Positions 17,458-27,902 of a stretch of DNA of 37,424 nucleotides are shown piece by piece; positions within the stretch are counted from its first letter, which is position 1, and the number at the start of each line of letters is the position of its first letter. Both the position numbers and the translations under genes were made by a program. This DNA is from Succinatimonas sp. GTDB taxonomy: Bacteria; Pseudomonadota; Gammaproteobacteria; Enterobacterales; Succinivibrionaceae. The notes below the pieces were generated by a model. The model searched no databases. It saw only the letters and a program-made list of their open reading frames with translations, and was not told where the DNA came from. The stretch is from the NCBI GenBank assembly GCA_022779845.1, contig JALEXT010000035.1, positions 1 to 37,424 of the forward strand, read 5' to 3'.

Positions 17458-20400
17458 ATGTCTAAGAAATATTCGATGATAGGATTTGAAAAAACCGTTT
17501 TGGCCTTGGCTGTTGCCTTTTGCTGTCATGGAGCACAGGCTTCCTATGAAGATGATCAAAGGCAATTACAATCTGCCAGAATGGCAATGAGTCAGCCTCA
17601 AAATGAAACGGCATCGGAAACTCAAAATCAAGTACAAAAAGCAGATGCGGTTGTATCTGGAAATAAACAAGTTCAGACAAAAGCGGAGGAGGCCTCAGAC
17701 CGAAACGAAGTGCAGTCGTCTTTTGCCGATAAGATGATGGAGCCTGAACAGACAGTTGAAAATCCTAATAATGTTCAGAACAACACGACATCACTGACGG
17801 CAACGCTGTTGAAACAAGCTTACTTTTGGCACGATAAAAAACTGCATAACAAAGCCATGCAGACTTTAAATCGTCTGCTTATGGCCGATCCTCATCATGA
17901 GGAAGCTTTGTTTTTGATGTCGCTATGGTCTTATGAGAACAATGACGAGGAAACCGGCAATATCTACAGAGATCGTTTGGCACGTTTGGCTCCTAACAGT
18001 GATTATTTGCAGCAATTGGATAATCACCGCGGTATGTCTGATCTTTCAGGAGAACTTTTAAGTCATGCCAGAGCATTATCGTCTTCCGGAAACATAGCAG
18101 GTGCATTGCGCGAATATCAGAAGCTTTTTCCGGGGGCGGTGCCGCCTAAAGCATTGGTGTCTGAGTACTATCTGACAATGTCAGGAGATCCTAATTATTA
18201 TGATCGTGCCAAAAACGGTGTTACTGCTTATATCAGGCAGAATCCGCATGATGTCAATGCACAGATCACTTTGGGAAAAATCTTAAGCTATCGTCAAAGT
18301 ACCATACGTCAGGGTATAGAACTTCTGGATTACTACGCACCAAAATACAAGGAAGCTGATCTTGCCTTAAAGCAGGCTTTGATGTGGTTTTCTCCTTCAG
18401 AGAGTGATCATAAGTATTACCAAAATTATTTAAGTCGTCATCGCGGTGATAATGAAGTCGCGCGGCATTATGACGAGGTGACTTTGGGAAATCTTTCCAA
18501 AGAAGCTTTTGACAAGAGCAAGACCGACAAAGAAGATGCCATTAACGATTTCAAACGTATTCTGAGCAAAGATCCGCGCAATCAGAATGCTCTTGAAGCC
18601 GTGGGTTATCTGTATATGGAGCTTAAGAATTATCTTCAGGCTGCAGAATACCTTAATCAGGCGGCAGCATCAGGCGGGAGCAAGGCTCCGAAACTTAAGC
18701 ATGACGCGTTGCTGTGTCAGGCACGTTTCAATGCCGAGAACGGAAGAGATCAGGTTGCCTTGTCGCAGCTAAATGATCTGTTAAAAGACAGTCCTTATGA
18801 TGCAGATGCTTTGATCTTTAAGGCAGAACTTGCCAGAAAAAACAAACGTTATCCTGAAGCCGAAGAAGCATTGAGAACAGCGCAAAGTGCGGATCCTTCC
18901 AATGTAGGAGTACAGGAGTTACTGTATTACGTTTTAAAGGAAGGCGGGAAGAGTGCAGAAGCTGCGGCGCTTTTGTCCAATATGGATCGTGCTTTGGCAG
19001 AAAAGATCCGTGAAAGCTCCAGAGTACATGTATATGTGGATCCCATCCCCGGGATCAGATCTCATGCAGAAAGTCTTAAAGACGGTCGGGGCAATGCTCA
19101 GGCTTTGGATTACTTGCGTACGCAGTTGCGCTCGCATCCGTCTGCTACCTGGCTGCACTATGATTTGGCTCTGGCAGAGCAACAAAGCGGTGATTTGGCA
19201 GGAGCATATGCGGAGCTTAATTATCTTAACCGGGCAAATGCCAGTGATGAGGATTTGTTTGCTGCTGCTTCACTGCAAATGGAATTTAAAGAGTACGAGC
19301 AGGCTTTGGCATCTTTAAACCGCATAAAATCAGCATCTCCCAAAGTAAGGGAAATGCGTGCAACGCTTAAAACCGATCTGCTTTTTTCCGATGTGGAAAG
19401 TTATATAGCTTCAGGAAACAATGCTGCGGCCTTAAATACTTTAAGAAGTTCCGGATTTAAGACCTCGTCGTTGCAAAAGAGGCAGCTTGGGCACCTCGCT
19501 TATCTTTATCTGCGTGCCGGAGACAAGGACAGAGCTTTGGATCTGGCAAATCTTGCCATGTCGCGACCTGCTTCAGGTAATGAAGGTTTGGCCGATCTTG
19601 CTGATATCATTTCCGTATACAACGGTACCGGAAATTACGAAAAAGCCAGAGCATTGACTGAAAATCAGCGCGTGATTGCCAATTCTTCCGGTGAAGAGCT
19701 CGACAGACTTAAAAACGGTGAAAGCATACGCCAAGCCGACGCATTGCGAGAGAGCAACCGTTCGGCAGATGCTTATGATCTGCTGTTCCCGCTTATTCAG
19801 AAATATCCGGATGATCCTGATCTGCAGATGGCTATGGCCAGACTCTATCAGGACAACGGAATGTACGATGAGGCAGCCTCACTTTACAGTCGCGTGCTGG
19901 CAGTCTCCCCAGAGGATCAGCAGGCTGTTGAAGGTGCGATGAACGCTGCTTTGGGGCGTGAGGATTATCGTGGAGCAGCCGATCTTGGTCAGAGACTGCG
20001 CAATACCGACGATCCGCGTACTTTGACCCTTTTGGCCCGTATCGATGCTAAAAATCATGAATACAAAGAAGCCATAATCAAATTAAAGCGCGCGCGAGGC
20101 CTTTTGGACGGACGTTATGATGATCCTAAACCTCTGCCCATAGGACAAGACGGATATACCGCACAGGAAATTGCTCATATGCCGGGCAATCCTTTTCATA
20201 ATCGCGGTGCCGCTCCTACTAAAGCACAGGCTATCAAAGCGCTGCCGTGGGAAGTTCAAGATACTCAGGGACCCAAAGCTTCACCTTGGGATGCTCAGGC
20301 TGGTGCCAGCTATGCAACTTCGTCTTTAAATGCAGCCGATCGTGCCGAAACATTAAATTCGGTGAACTTCATGTTGCGCGATCTTGAAGATAAAGTCGCG

Positions 20401-21753
20401 ACAACTATGAATGTTGCTTTGGAAGCCAGACAAAAAGACGGAGAAGAAGGCTTTAGCAAGGTATCGGTTGTGGAAGTTCCGCATACCGTAAGTACTCCTG
20501 TATTAGGCGGAGCCAAACTCTCTGTCACGGCTGATCCTGTGAGTATGCATTCTGGGGATGTTGCCTATGACAGCGCCAGTCGTTTCGGCTCTCAGGCACT
20601 GAGCGTCGGTGTTACCAATATGGTCACCAGAGTTCAGGCGCTGCAAAACGCTTATAAAGGCATGAATGCAACCGAATGGGAAAACTATAAAACCAACAAC
20701 GTTTGGCTTAACGCTTTGGATCCCAATGACTTGCAAACTTTATTGACCACTTCTCTAAACGGTGCTGATTTTGCTCTTACTTCGGCACAGGGAAGAGCCA
20801 ATCTCATTAAATATTTCGATCAATTTAGTGATGTCAAACAGGTAATGGCGGCTGTCAATGCCTTAGAACATATTTCAACTGGCATGTATACGGCAAAACC
20901 TGCACGTACCACCGGAGTCGGCTTTGACATAGCTTTAAGCAATGATAATTACAGGTTCGATTTGGGAGCAAGTCCGGTAGGTAAAGACAGCACTACCGTA
21001 ATAGGCGGAGCATCTTATACTTTCGATTTAACCCGCAACAGCTCTTTGAATATTACGGCAGAACGTCGTGCTGTCAAAGATTCGATTTTGAGCTATTACG
21101 GTTATACCGACGAGTATTCTGGAAAATACTGGGGCGGAGTTACCAAAAACGGCGGCAGTCTGACTTATTCTTATGATAACGGTTATTTGGGAAGCACTTT
21201 AAGCGGCTCTTTCTATCGCTACTTGGGAGAAAATGTACGTTCGAATAACAGCGTCGGCGCCGATGCTTCCGTATACGTGCATCCTTTCAAACCAACCATG
21301 TACGAGGACATGACGGTAGGATTATCGCTTTCATATCTTAATTTCCAGCATAATGAAAATAACTTTACCTTAGGCAACGGTGGTTATTTCAGTCCGCAGA
21401 ACTATTTCATCGCATCAATTCCTTTTTCTTACTTAAAACGTACGGAAAATTCGGTATTTAACGCTTCGTTAAACTTAGGTTATCAGTCTTATGAGACGAA
21501 TGAAGAACCTTATTTCCCGCAGCATCCTGATTTACAAAGCGATCTTGATGATCTCGTATCATTAGGCTTCCTAGAAACCTCGCATTATGCACATGGTAAT
21601 GAATCCGGTGTCGGCGGCAGTGCGCATTTAAGTTACGACTATTATCTGACTGACTGGCTAAAAGTCGGAGCAGCCCTGAATTATTCGACATTCGGCGACT
21701 ATAACGAGATGTCCGAAATGATTTATATCAAATCGGTATTGGGAGGGCTTTGA
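17458..21753 (+). CDS. bcsC: BcsC, TPR and outer-membrane beta-barrel cellulose exporter
   Basis: BcsC carries cellulose through the periplasm and the outer membrane. The ATG at 17458 follows GAGGTC and begins a signal peptide (cleavage near HGAQA). A Gln/Glu-rich linker (about 25-110) precedes many TPR repeats (about 115-880). A Pro/Trp-containing linker (about 885-950) leads into the BcsC C-terminal domain, recognisable by DGEEGFSKVSVVEVPHT near residue 1000 and then alternating beta-strand sequence to the end. At 1431 residues it is longer than E. coli BcsC (1157), mainly through extra TPR sequence. The stop overlaps the bcsD start (TGATG). Confidence 0.95.
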   Translation: MSKKYSMIGFEKTVLALAVAFCCHGAQASYEDDQRQLQSARMAMSQPQNETASETQNQVQKADAVVSGNKQVQTKAEEASDRNEVQSSFADKMMEPEQTVENPNNVQNNTTSLTATLLKQAYFWHDKKLHNKAMQTLNRLLMADPHHEEALFLMSLWSYENNDEETGNIYRDRLARLAPNSDYLQQLDNHRGMSDLSGELLSHARALSSSGNIAGALREYQKLFPGAVPPKALVSEYYLTMSGDPNYYDRAKNGVTAYIRQNPHDVNAQITLGKILSYRQSTIRQGIELLDYYAPKYKEADLALKQALMWFSPSESDHKYYQNYLSRHRGDNEVARHYDEVTLGNLSKEAFDKSKTDKEDAINDFKRILSKDPRNQNALEAVGYLYMELKNYLQAAEYLNQAAASGGSKAPKLKHDALLCQARFNAENGRDQVALSQLNDLLKDSPYDADALIFKAELARKNKRYPEAEEALRTAQSADPSNVGVQELLYYVLKEGGKSAEAAALLSNMDRALAEKIRESSRVHVYVDPIPGIRSHAESLKDGRGNAQALDYLRTQLRSHPSATWLHYDLALAEQQSGDLAGAYAELNYLNRANASDEDLFAAASLQMEFKEYEQALASLNRIKSASPKVREMRATLKTDLLFSDVESYIASGNNAAALNTLRSSGFKTSSLQKRQLGHLAYLYLRAGDKDRALDLANLAMSRPASGNEGLADLADIISVYNGTGNYEKARALTENQRVIANSSGEELDRLKNGESIRQADALRESNRSADAYDLLFPLIQKYPDDPDLQMAMARLYQDNGMYDEAASLYSRVLAVSPEDQQAVEGAMNAALGREDYRGAADLGQRLRNTDDPRTLTLLARIDAKNHEYKEAIIKLKRARGLLDGRYDDPKPLPIGQDGYTAQEIAHMPGNPFHNRGAAPTKAQAIKALPWEVQDTQGPKASPWDAQAGASYATSSLNAADRAETLNSVNFMLRDLEDKVATTMNVALEARQKDGEEGFSKVSVVEVPHTVSTPVLGGAKLSVTADPVSMHSGDVAYDSASRFGSQALSVGVTNMVTRVQALQNAYKGMNATEWENYKTNNVWLNALDPNDLQTLLTTSLNGADFALTSAQGRANLIKYFDQFSDVKQVMAAVNALEHISTGMYTAKPARTTGVGFDIALSNDNYRFDLGASPVGKDSTTVIGGASYTFDLTRNSSLNITAERRAVKDSILSYYGYTDEYSGKYWGGVTKNGGSLTYSYDNGYLGSTLSGSFYRYLGENVRSNNSVGADASVYVHPFKPTMYEDMTVGLSLSYLNFQHNENNFTLGNGGYFSPQNYFIASIPFSYLKRTENSVFNASLNLGYQSYETNEEPYFPQHPDLQSDLDDLVSLGFLETSHYAHGNESGVGGSAHLSYDYYLTDWLKVGAALNYSTFGDYNEMSEMIYIKSVLGGL

Positions 21754-22199
21754 TGAGCGCTTTTTTCGTATCGGAAAATCAGGGACGCGGAATGCTTGAA
21801 CTTTTGATCCTCATGGTTCAGAAGATGAGTCGTAACGCTTCTGGAGAAGACGTATGCGATTTTCTTTACGATATAGGTGAAGATCTGGCAAAACATTATC
21901 CTTTGGGGCATCCAGAACGACTGGGGGCCTTGCATCTTGAGATGAACGACAGGCTCAAAGCATTGGGGCTTGGGGTATGCGAACTTACGGATTGCGCTCA
22001 GGCACTTAAGATAGTTCATCGTAAAGGACCGGTCTGTAAGGATCCTGAATTTGCCGCCGACTGGCAGCGTTTTTTTGCAGCTTTGCTTTGCGGTTTGTAC
22101 AACATGTGGTTTTACCAAAGCGGAGCTCCTGCGGCTTTGGGATGTAAAGTAGACTCGCAAAACGATGTAACAACGGTGCTTTATTTTAAAAAAAGGTAA
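21753..22199 (+). CDS. bcsD: BcsD, cellulose crystallisation subunit
   Basis: BcsD assembles into octameric rings that help order nascent glucan chains in type I cellulose systems; E. coli lacks it. The 148-residue size, the lack of a signal peptide and motifs such as LLILMVQKMSR and FFAALLCGLYNMWFYQSG fit the Cellsynth_D family. The ATG at 21753 shares its A with the bcsC stop and follows GGGAGGGC. The TTG one codon earlier in the ORF track is less likely. Its presence classifies the operon as type I. Confidence 0.88.
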   Translation: MSAFFVSENQGRGMLELLILMVQKMSRNASGEDVCDFLYDIGEDLAKHYPLGHPERLGALHLEMNDRLKALGLGVCELTDCAQALKIVHRKGPVCKDPEFAADWQRFFAALLCGLYNMWFYQSGAPAALGCKVDSQNDVTTVLYFKKR

Positions 22200-22207
22200 A
22201 AAACATT

Positions 22208-23227
22208 ATGTTCGGAGTGTTTGAAGCATCGATGCGAAAAATCTTGTCTTTAATCGTATTAAGTACTGCGTTTATCTTTGTGTCTTTCGTGCAGGCTTCA
22301 GCTTGGGATGATTACAAAGCCCGTTTTGTAAGTTCAGACGGTGCAGTTATAGACAGCGGCAATAACGGCATGTCGCATTCTGAAGGACAGGGCTATGCAT
22401 TGATGTTTGCTCTTATGTACGGTGACAAAACAGTGTTTGATAAGGTTTTGTCCTGGAGCGAACACAATTTGCAAGATCCTAAAACCGGTCTTTTTTACTG
22501 GGCTTATCGTCGTGACGGCGGGGATCCGATAGCAGATCATAATAACGCTACCGACGGAGATCTTTTTATAGCTTGGGCTTTGATGAGAGCCGGAGCCAAA
22601 TGGAGGGATCCTGCTTATACCAAAAAAGGTGAAAGGCTGGCTCAAACCATTTCTTCATTGCTTGTTACCAATTTCGGCGGTTTTAAAGTACTGTTACCGG
22701 GATTAAACGGATTTTTGTACAACGACAAGGTATTTTTAAATCCTTCTTACTACATTTATCCGGCTCTTAAGGATTTGGGAACCTTTACTTATATGAAATT
22801 GTGGGGAGAGCTTGCTTCCGATTCAAAAAGTTTGATGAATTTAAATCGGAATTTTACGATACCTTTGTCGCCTGACTGGATAAAACTCATGCCTGACGGC
22901 AGCATTATGACAGCAGAGCAATGGCCGGCACGATCAAGTTATGATGCCATCAGAGTGCCGTTGTATCTTTACTGGGGAGATCCTGCCTCCCCTGAGCTTA
23001 AAACTTGGAAAGATTATTTTGCCCGTTTTTCACCTGACAATACCCCGGCTTGGGTAAACGTTGTCACGGGACAAAGTGCCGAATATGCTATGACCGGCGG
23101 TTTGCGCGCGGTACGAGATTTGATACAAGGCAAATTTTACCAAGAGCCTGAGATCAAGAGCAGTGACGATTACTACAATGCCAGTTTGAAGATGCTTTGT
23201 TATGCGGCATGGTGCGATACTCACTGA
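22208..23227 (+). CDS. bcsZ: BcsZ, periplasmic GH8 endo-1,4-beta-glucanase
   Basis: BcsZ trims cellulose in the periplasm during synthesis. The GH8 elements are SHSEGQGYAL with the acid Glu (E59), ATDGD (D116) and SYDAIRVPL with D246. A signal peptide is present; if the second ATG (22232) is used it starts MRKILSLIVLS, and cleavage would fall near QASA. The first ATG has only a weak AGG-type site. It closes the cellulose operon 8 bases after bcsD; argH follows with a 57-base gap and no terminator. Confidence 0.93.
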   Translation: MFGVFEASMRKILSLIVLSTAFIFVSFVQASAWDDYKARFVSSDGAVIDSGNNGMSHSEGQGYALMFALMYGDKTVFDKVLSWSEHNLQDPKTGLFYWAYRRDGGDPIADHNNATDGDLFIAWALMRAGAKWRDPAYTKKGERLAQTISSLLVTNFGGFKVLLPGLNGFLYNDKVFLNPSYYIYPALKDLGTFTYMKLWGELASDSKSLMNLNRNFTIPLSPDWIKLMPDGSIMTAEQWPARSSYDAIRVPLYLYWGDPASPELKTWKDYFARFSPDNTPAWVNVVTGQSAEYAMTGGLRAVRDLIQGKFYQEPEIKSSDDYYNASLKMLCYAAWCDTH

Positions 23228-23284
23228 TACTTGGGTACAATAAGCGGGATTTTTAACTATTTTTCAGCATGGAGACAACAGATC

Positions 23285-24667
23285 ATGGCTTTATGGGGCG
23301 GCAGATTTACAGAAGGTCCTGACGAGAGATTCAAAAATTACAATGATTCGCTGAAGTTTGACTATCGCATGGCCCTCGAAGATATCGAAGGCTCCGAGTG
23401 TTGGGCAGATGCAATTCACGAAGCGGGAGTGCTTACTGATCAAGAATGCATCGATCTGAAAAAAGCTCTGACCGAACTTCATGAGGAAGCAGAGAACGAC
23501 ATTCATGCCATAGCCTCTGCAGGAGACGAGGATATCCACTCTTATATCGAACGTCGTCTCATCGAAAAAGTCGGCAATCTCGGAAAAAAATTACATACCG
23601 GCCGCAGCCGTAACGATCAGGTGGCTTTGGATCTGAAACTTTGGTGTCGCAAAGCTGTGGACGGGATTTCCAAAGCACTCGTGCATTTGGAGCGTGAATT
23701 GGTAGCCACGGCAGAACGTTATCAGGGTAAGGTGTTCCCTGGATATACTCATCTGCAGCGAGCCCAACCGGTAACCTTCAGCCATTGGGTATTGGCCTAT
23801 GCTCAGATGTTCGAACGGGACTATCAGCGTTTGCAAAACGCCGCCGAACTTATGTCCACATGTCCTTTGGGATCTGCAGCTTTAGCCGGAACTGCCTATA
23901 AGATCGATCGTGAGAAATTGGCACATGCTCTTGGTTTCAAACATGCCACCGCCAACAGTTTGGACGGAGTTTCCGACAGAGATCACGTTATGGAATTGCT
24001 TTCCTGTGCGTCAATCTCCATGATTCATCTCTCGCGTCTTGCAGAAGATCTAATCATCTACAATTCAGGCGAAGCCCGTTTTGTAACCTTGTCAGATAAA
24101 GTTACTTCCGGTTCATCGTTAATGCCGCAGAAAAAGAATCCTGATTCTTTGGAGCTTATCCGCGGCAAGTGCGGCCGAGTGGTGGGAGCTTTGACCGGCA
24201 TGCTGGTAACTTGCAAAGCTCTGCCGCTTGCCTACGATAAAGATTTGCAGGAAGACAAAGAGCGTCTTTTCGATGCAATCGATACCTGGCATGACAGTCT
24301 TTATATGGCAGCATTGGTTTTTGAAGGTCTGAAGCTTAACGAAGAACGTGCTTTGGATGCGGCCAAGGGCGGATATTCCAATGCTACTGAGCTTGCAGAC
24401 TATTTAGTCTCCAAAGACATCCCCTTCCGTGAAGCTCATTCTATAGTAGGCAAAGTGGTGTTGCATGCCATTTCAGTGCAAAAACCTTTGGAAGAGCTGA
24501 GCGTTGACGAATTCAGACAGTTCTCGGATGTGATCGGTGACGATGTCTATGCGCCTTTGCAGATTGAAAACATTCTGAACAAACGCGATATCAAGGGGGG
24601 TACCGCTCCTGCGCAAAATGCCGTTGAAATAAAAGTATTCAAGGATTTGCTGGCCAAACGAGTCTGA
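23285..24667 (+). CDS. argH: Argininosuccinate lyase
   Basis: ArgH splits argininosuccinate into arginine and fumarate. The ATG at 23285 follows GGAGACAAC and gives the canonical MALWGGRF start and 460 residues (E. coli 457). The upstream ORF-track start is rejected. The family signature [12 protein letters not shown] is at 276-287 and [10 protein letters not shown] at 104-113. There is no terminator between bcsZ and argH, so read-through from the cellulose operon is possible. A TACAAT hexamer at about 23236 could be its own -10. Confidence 0.97.
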   Translation: MALWGGRFTEGPDERFKNYNDSLKFDYRMALEDIEGSECWADAIHEAGVLTDQECIDLKKALTELHEEAENDIHAIASAGDEDIHSYIERRLIEKVGNLGKKLHTGRSRNDQVALDLKLWCRKAVDGISKALVHLERELVATAERYQGKVFPGYTHLQRAQPVTFSHWVLAYAQMFERDYQRLQNAAELMSTCPLGSAALAGTAYKIDREKLAHALGFKHATANSLDGVSDRDHVMELLSCASISMIHLSRLAEDLIIYNSGEARFVTLSDKVTSGSSLMPQKKNPDSLELIRGKCGRVVGALTGMLVTCKALPLAYDKDLQEDKERLFDAIDTWHDSLYMAALVFEGLKLNEERALDAAKGGYSNATELADYLVSKDIPFREAHSIVGKVVLHAISVQKPLEELSVDEFRQFSDVIGDDVYAPLQIENILNKRDIKGGTAPAQNAVEIKVFKDLLAKRV

Positions 24668-24690
24668 TTAATTTAGTTGAATTAAACTCG

Positions 24691-24727
24691 AAAGCGGGGG
24701 AGAGCGTCGGCTCTCCCTCTTTGCTTT
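24691..24727. terminator. Bidirectional terminator between argH and the dehydrogenase gene
   Basis: AAAGC at 24691 pairs with GCTTT at 24723-24727, and GGGAGAGC (24698-24705) with GCTCTCCC (24710-24717), around a GTCG loop. A-rich and T-rich flanks serve both convergent genes. Confidence 0.8.
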
Positions 24728-24732
24728 AAAAC

Positions 24733-25926
24733 TCAGTCACGATATTCTGCAGCCAGTTTGTAAATCTTCTCACAGTCACTGCGGTGCAGTTTTACAAAAT
24801 GTCCTTCAAAACGTTCATGATCATCTACGCCCAACATATCAAGAAGTTTCGGAATGTCTTCGCTGTGAGCTCCTATTTGCTCAAAATTCAAAGGCATGCC
24901 TATACGCTTTAAGAAAGCTCTTAAGGCGGCAATTCCTGCTTTTGCAGTACGTTCGGGTTTTTCGTAGTCCATGCTTATGCCGAACACTCTTACGGCAAAC
25001 TGTGCAAAACGCATGACATCGTGTCTTAAGCAGTATTCCATCCAAGCAGGGAACATGACGGCAAGTCCTGCTCCGTGAGCAACGTCATACAAAGCCGACA
25101 ACTGATGTTCAAGGTGATGAGTAGCCCAGTCCTGCTCGCGTCCTACTCCGCAAATATTATTGTGAGCCATGGTTCCTGCCCACATCAGGTTGGCTCTGGC
25201 GCTGTAATTGTCAGGTTCGGTTATGGCCACAGGAGCGTTGGCAATGATGGAGCATAACAAGCCTTCACACATTCTGTCGGTTACATCGACATTTTGGGTA
25301 TTTGTAAAATAACGCTCCATGATATGAGCCATCATGTCGGTAACCCCGCAGGCGGTTTGATATGCTGGTAAAGTAAAGGTCAGTTCAGGATCCATTACGG
25401 AAAAAAGAGGCACGTTAAAATCGCAACCTAAACCGTTTTTGACGATATTGCCGTTAATTTCTTTTTCTATGACAGCACTGTTGGAACCTTCCGAGCCTGC
25501 TGCGGGAATGGTGAGTACTACTGCAGTTTTCAGGGCTTTTTGAGGTTTGGATTTGCCTAAGAAAAAGTCAAAAAAATCTCCTTCATAGGGGATACCTAAG
25601 GCAATGGCTTTGGCTGTGTCTATAACGCTACCTCCGCCTACTGCAAGCAGAAAGTCTGCATTTTCCGATCTTCCGAGTTCTATGCCTTTATACACAAGAT
25701 CGGCACGAGGATTCGGTTTTACTCCTTCAAGGCTTACGTAGGAAATGCCGGCTCTTTCAAGCGAAGAACAAACGCGCGCGAGTAATCCCGAGCGTTTGGC
25801 AAAGTTTCCTCCCGAAACTACCAAGGCTTTTTTAAAACCGTATTCTTTGGCATAACTGCCGGTGTCATTTTCACAACCGTGTCCGAAAATATAGCGGGTA
25901 GGACGGTAGAAATCAAAATTGTTCAC
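24733..25926 (-). CDS. Iron-containing (YqhD/butanol dehydrogenase-type) alcohol dehydrogenase
   Basis: This NAD(P)H-dependent group III alcohol/aldehyde reductase has the nucleotide loop GGGSVIDTAKA (97-107) and metal ligands in GVTDMMAH (D197, H201), the ATHHLEH cluster (around H270) and DVAHGAG (H284). It starts at GTG (25926) six bases after AGGAG; an ATG just before it is in another frame and hits a stop at once. It follows dut by 25 bases and is probably cotranscribed with coaBC-dut. Likely roles are aldehyde detoxification or fermentative reduction; the exact substrate is unknown. Confidence 0.9.
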   Translation of the reverse strand: MNNFDFYRPTRYIFGHGCENDTGSYAKEYGFKKALVVSGGNFAKRSGLLARVCSSLERAGISYVSLEGVKPNPRADLVYKGIELGRSENADFLLAVGGGSVIDTAKAIALGIPYEGDFFDFFLGKSKPQKALKTAVVLTIPAAGSEGSNSAVIEKEINGNIVKNGLGCDFNVPLFSVMDPELTFTLPAYQTACGVTDMMAHIMERYFTNTQNVDVTDRMCEGLLCSIIANAPVAITEPDNYSARANLMWAGTMAHNNICGVGREQDWATHHLEHQLSALYDVAHGAGLAVMFPAWMEYCLRHDVMRFAQFAVRVFGISMDYEKPERTAKAGIAALRAFLKRIGMPLNFEQIGAHSEDIPKLLDMLGVDDHERFEGHFVKLHRSDCEKIYKLAAEYRD

Positions 25927-25951
25927 ATGGCTCTCCTTGTTTTACTGTTTG

Positions 25952-26419
25952 TTAATGTATTCCGGTGGAACCGAATCCCCGTTGTCCGCGTGAAGAATTT
26001 GCTCCGAAATCATCACAGATTTTAAAATCTGCAAGTAAAACGTGCTGAAATACCAATTGAGCAATGCGATCTCCGGGAGTCACGGTAAAACTTTTATCTG
26101 ATCGGTTCCATAAAGGCACCATGATCGGGCCCTGATAGTCAGAATCTATTACTCCGGTAAGATTGGCCAGTACTATGCCGTGTTTATAACCAAGACCAGA
26201 TCGTGGATAAATAAATCCAGCCACCGAAGGATCTTTGATGTAAACGGCAAATCCTGCAGGGGTTAAGATCGTTTCCCCCGGTTTGATTACGGTTTCATGT
26301 TCAAACATGGCTCTTATGTCCACCCCGGCAGAGCCCGGGGTCGCATAGGAGGGTAACGGAAACTCGCTTCCTAATCGCGGATCGAGGATCTTTAAGGCAA
26401 TGTCCATGCGTTCCATCAT
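25952..26419 (-). CDS. dut: dUTP diphosphatase
   Basis: Dut hydrolyses dUTP to dUMP and PPi, keeping uracil out of DNA. All five trimeric dUTPase motifs are visible: [38 protein letters not shown] and the C-terminal [10 protein letters not shown]. Length is 155 aa. The start overlaps the coaBC stop by 4 bases, an arrangement shared with the E. coli coaBC-dut pair. A second in-frame Met at position 5 is a possible alternative start. Confidence 0.97.
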   Translation of the reverse strand: MMERMDIALKILDPRLGSEFPLPSYATPGSAGVDIRAMFEHETVIKPGETILTPAGFAVYIKDPSVAGFIYPRSGLGYKHGIVLANLTGVIDSDYQGPIMVPLWNRSDKSFTVTPGDRIAQLVFQHVLLADFKICDDFGANSSRGQRGFGSTGIH

Positions 26420-27726
26420 GCCTGCCCTTTTTTGACGCGTTCGAAGATCAGATCACAAAAACTGGCTGCCAAAACATTTTTGTCCTGAACGCCGTAACGA
26501 GCGGCAATGCCGTCTCTGTCAAAAATCATTAGTTCGTTTTGATCGCTGTCAAAGCCTATGTTGCTATGCTGTACATAATTTAAAGCGATGAGGTCGAGAT
26601 TTTTATCCGCAAGTTTGCGCCGGGCGTGCTCTTCGCCGTTTTGTGTTTCAGCGGCAAAACCTACGGTGAAAGGACGGTTATTTTCAAGTTTTCCCACGGT
26701 TGCCACAATATCCGGGTTGCGAACGAGTTTGATGGTAAGTCCGTCGCGGTGATCGCGTTTTGAAATTTTCTGCGATTCAATATGATCGGCACGATAATCA
26801 GCCACCGCGGCACATCCTATGAATACATCGCATCCTTTTAAGTTGTCCTCGACTGCGTGCAGCATTTCAAGAGCTGATCTTACGTCAATGCGGGTGATCC
26901 CCTCCGGAGTGTCGAGTTTGACGGGACCTGCTATCAGTACAACCTGTGCACCCAACGCTTTGGCTGCCGCACTTAAGGCAAATCCCATTTTTCCCGAGCT
27001 GCGGTTGGTAATAAAGCGTACCGGATCCAAGTCTTCTACAGTAGGACCTGCGGTGATCACAACTTTTAGACCGGCTCCCGAGGCTTTGCCGAGTAATTTG
27101 GTCTGAGTGAGCATGGCCGTGCGTTTGGGTGTCGGTAACAGATCCTGCGGTACGTAGGTTATGCCTTCAGGAGAAATATCGGAATTTAAAATCTTGATAA
27201 TGTAATTTAAGATTTCGGCAGGTTCCGGCATACGACCGTCGGCATTTATACCGCAGGCCAAATCTCCGGTAGCAGGCTGCATGATGAGCATGCCGCGGCG
27301 CTTTAAGGTTTCAAGATTTTCGACTGTGGCCGGATTATGCAGCATATGAGTGTTCATAGCCGGGACCACTACGGTTTTGCAGGTACAGGCCAAAACGGCG
27401 GCGGTCAGCATGTTGTCGGCAAATCCTGCGGCCATTTTGGCGATGGTATTGGCAGATGCCGGTGCAATTACCGCCAAATCTGCATTGCCTGCTAAAGCTA
27501 TATGTCCTATTTTGTCGGCATCTTCGAAAATATCCACCGGCACGGGATGTCCGCTTAAGGCTTCAAGTGTTGCAGGTGCTACCAGTTTGCAGGCAGAAGA
27601 GGTCATCACCACGTGAACTTCGGCGCCCTGTTTTACCAGCATGCGGCACAGAGTACAGGCCTTGTAGGCGGCGATACTGCCGGTGATCCCAAGAATGATT
27701 TTGCGATTTTTTAATTGCAGGTTCAT
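26416..27726 (-). CDS. coaBC: CoaBC, phosphopantothenoylcysteine synthetase/decarboxylase
   Basis: This bifunctional enzyme joins cysteine to phosphopantothenate (CoaB) and decarboxylates the product (CoaC) in CoA synthesis. The N-terminal flavoprotein part has [18 protein letters not shown] with the catalytic His, [15 protein letters not shown] and [11 protein letters not shown] with the catalytic Cys. The C-terminal part has [25 protein letters not shown]. At 436 aa it is about 30 longer than the E. coli protein (406), with extra sequence between the halves. GGAAGGAT precedes the ATG. It is the first gene of coaBC-dut-dehydrogenase. Confidence 0.97.
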   Translation of the reverse strand: MNLQLKNRKIILGITGSIAAYKACTLCRMLVKQGAEVHVVMTSSACKLVAPATLEALSGHPVPVDIFEDADKIGHIALAGNADLAVIAPASANTIAKMAAGFADNMLTAAVLACTCKTVVVPAMNTHMLHNPATVENLETLKRRGMLIMQPATGDLACGINADGRMPEPAEILNYIIKILNSDISPEGITYVPQDLLPTPKRTAMLTQTKLLGKASGAGLKVVITAGPTVEDLDPVRFITNRSSGKMGFALSAAAKALGAQVVLIAGPVKLDTPEGITRIDVRSALEMLHAVEDNLKGCDVFIGCAAVADYRADHIESQKISKRDHRDGLTIKLVRNPDIVATVGKLENNRPFTVGFAAETQNGEEHARRKLADKNLDLIALNYVQHSNIGFDSDQNELMIFDRDGIAARYGVQDKNVLAASFCDLIFERVKKGQA

Positions 27727-27902
27727 GGCCTAATCCTTCCAAAACAGCAGATCAGTCGATTTTCTTGCGGATATTTTCAAGATTAATCGCAGACAACTGA
27801 TCAATTAATAACTTTTCTGCATATAATACGCATTTGCTGAAAAACGCTGACGTATTAATTCATCGGCGGAGCATTTTGCGGTGATCTTTAACGGTGATTA
27901 AT

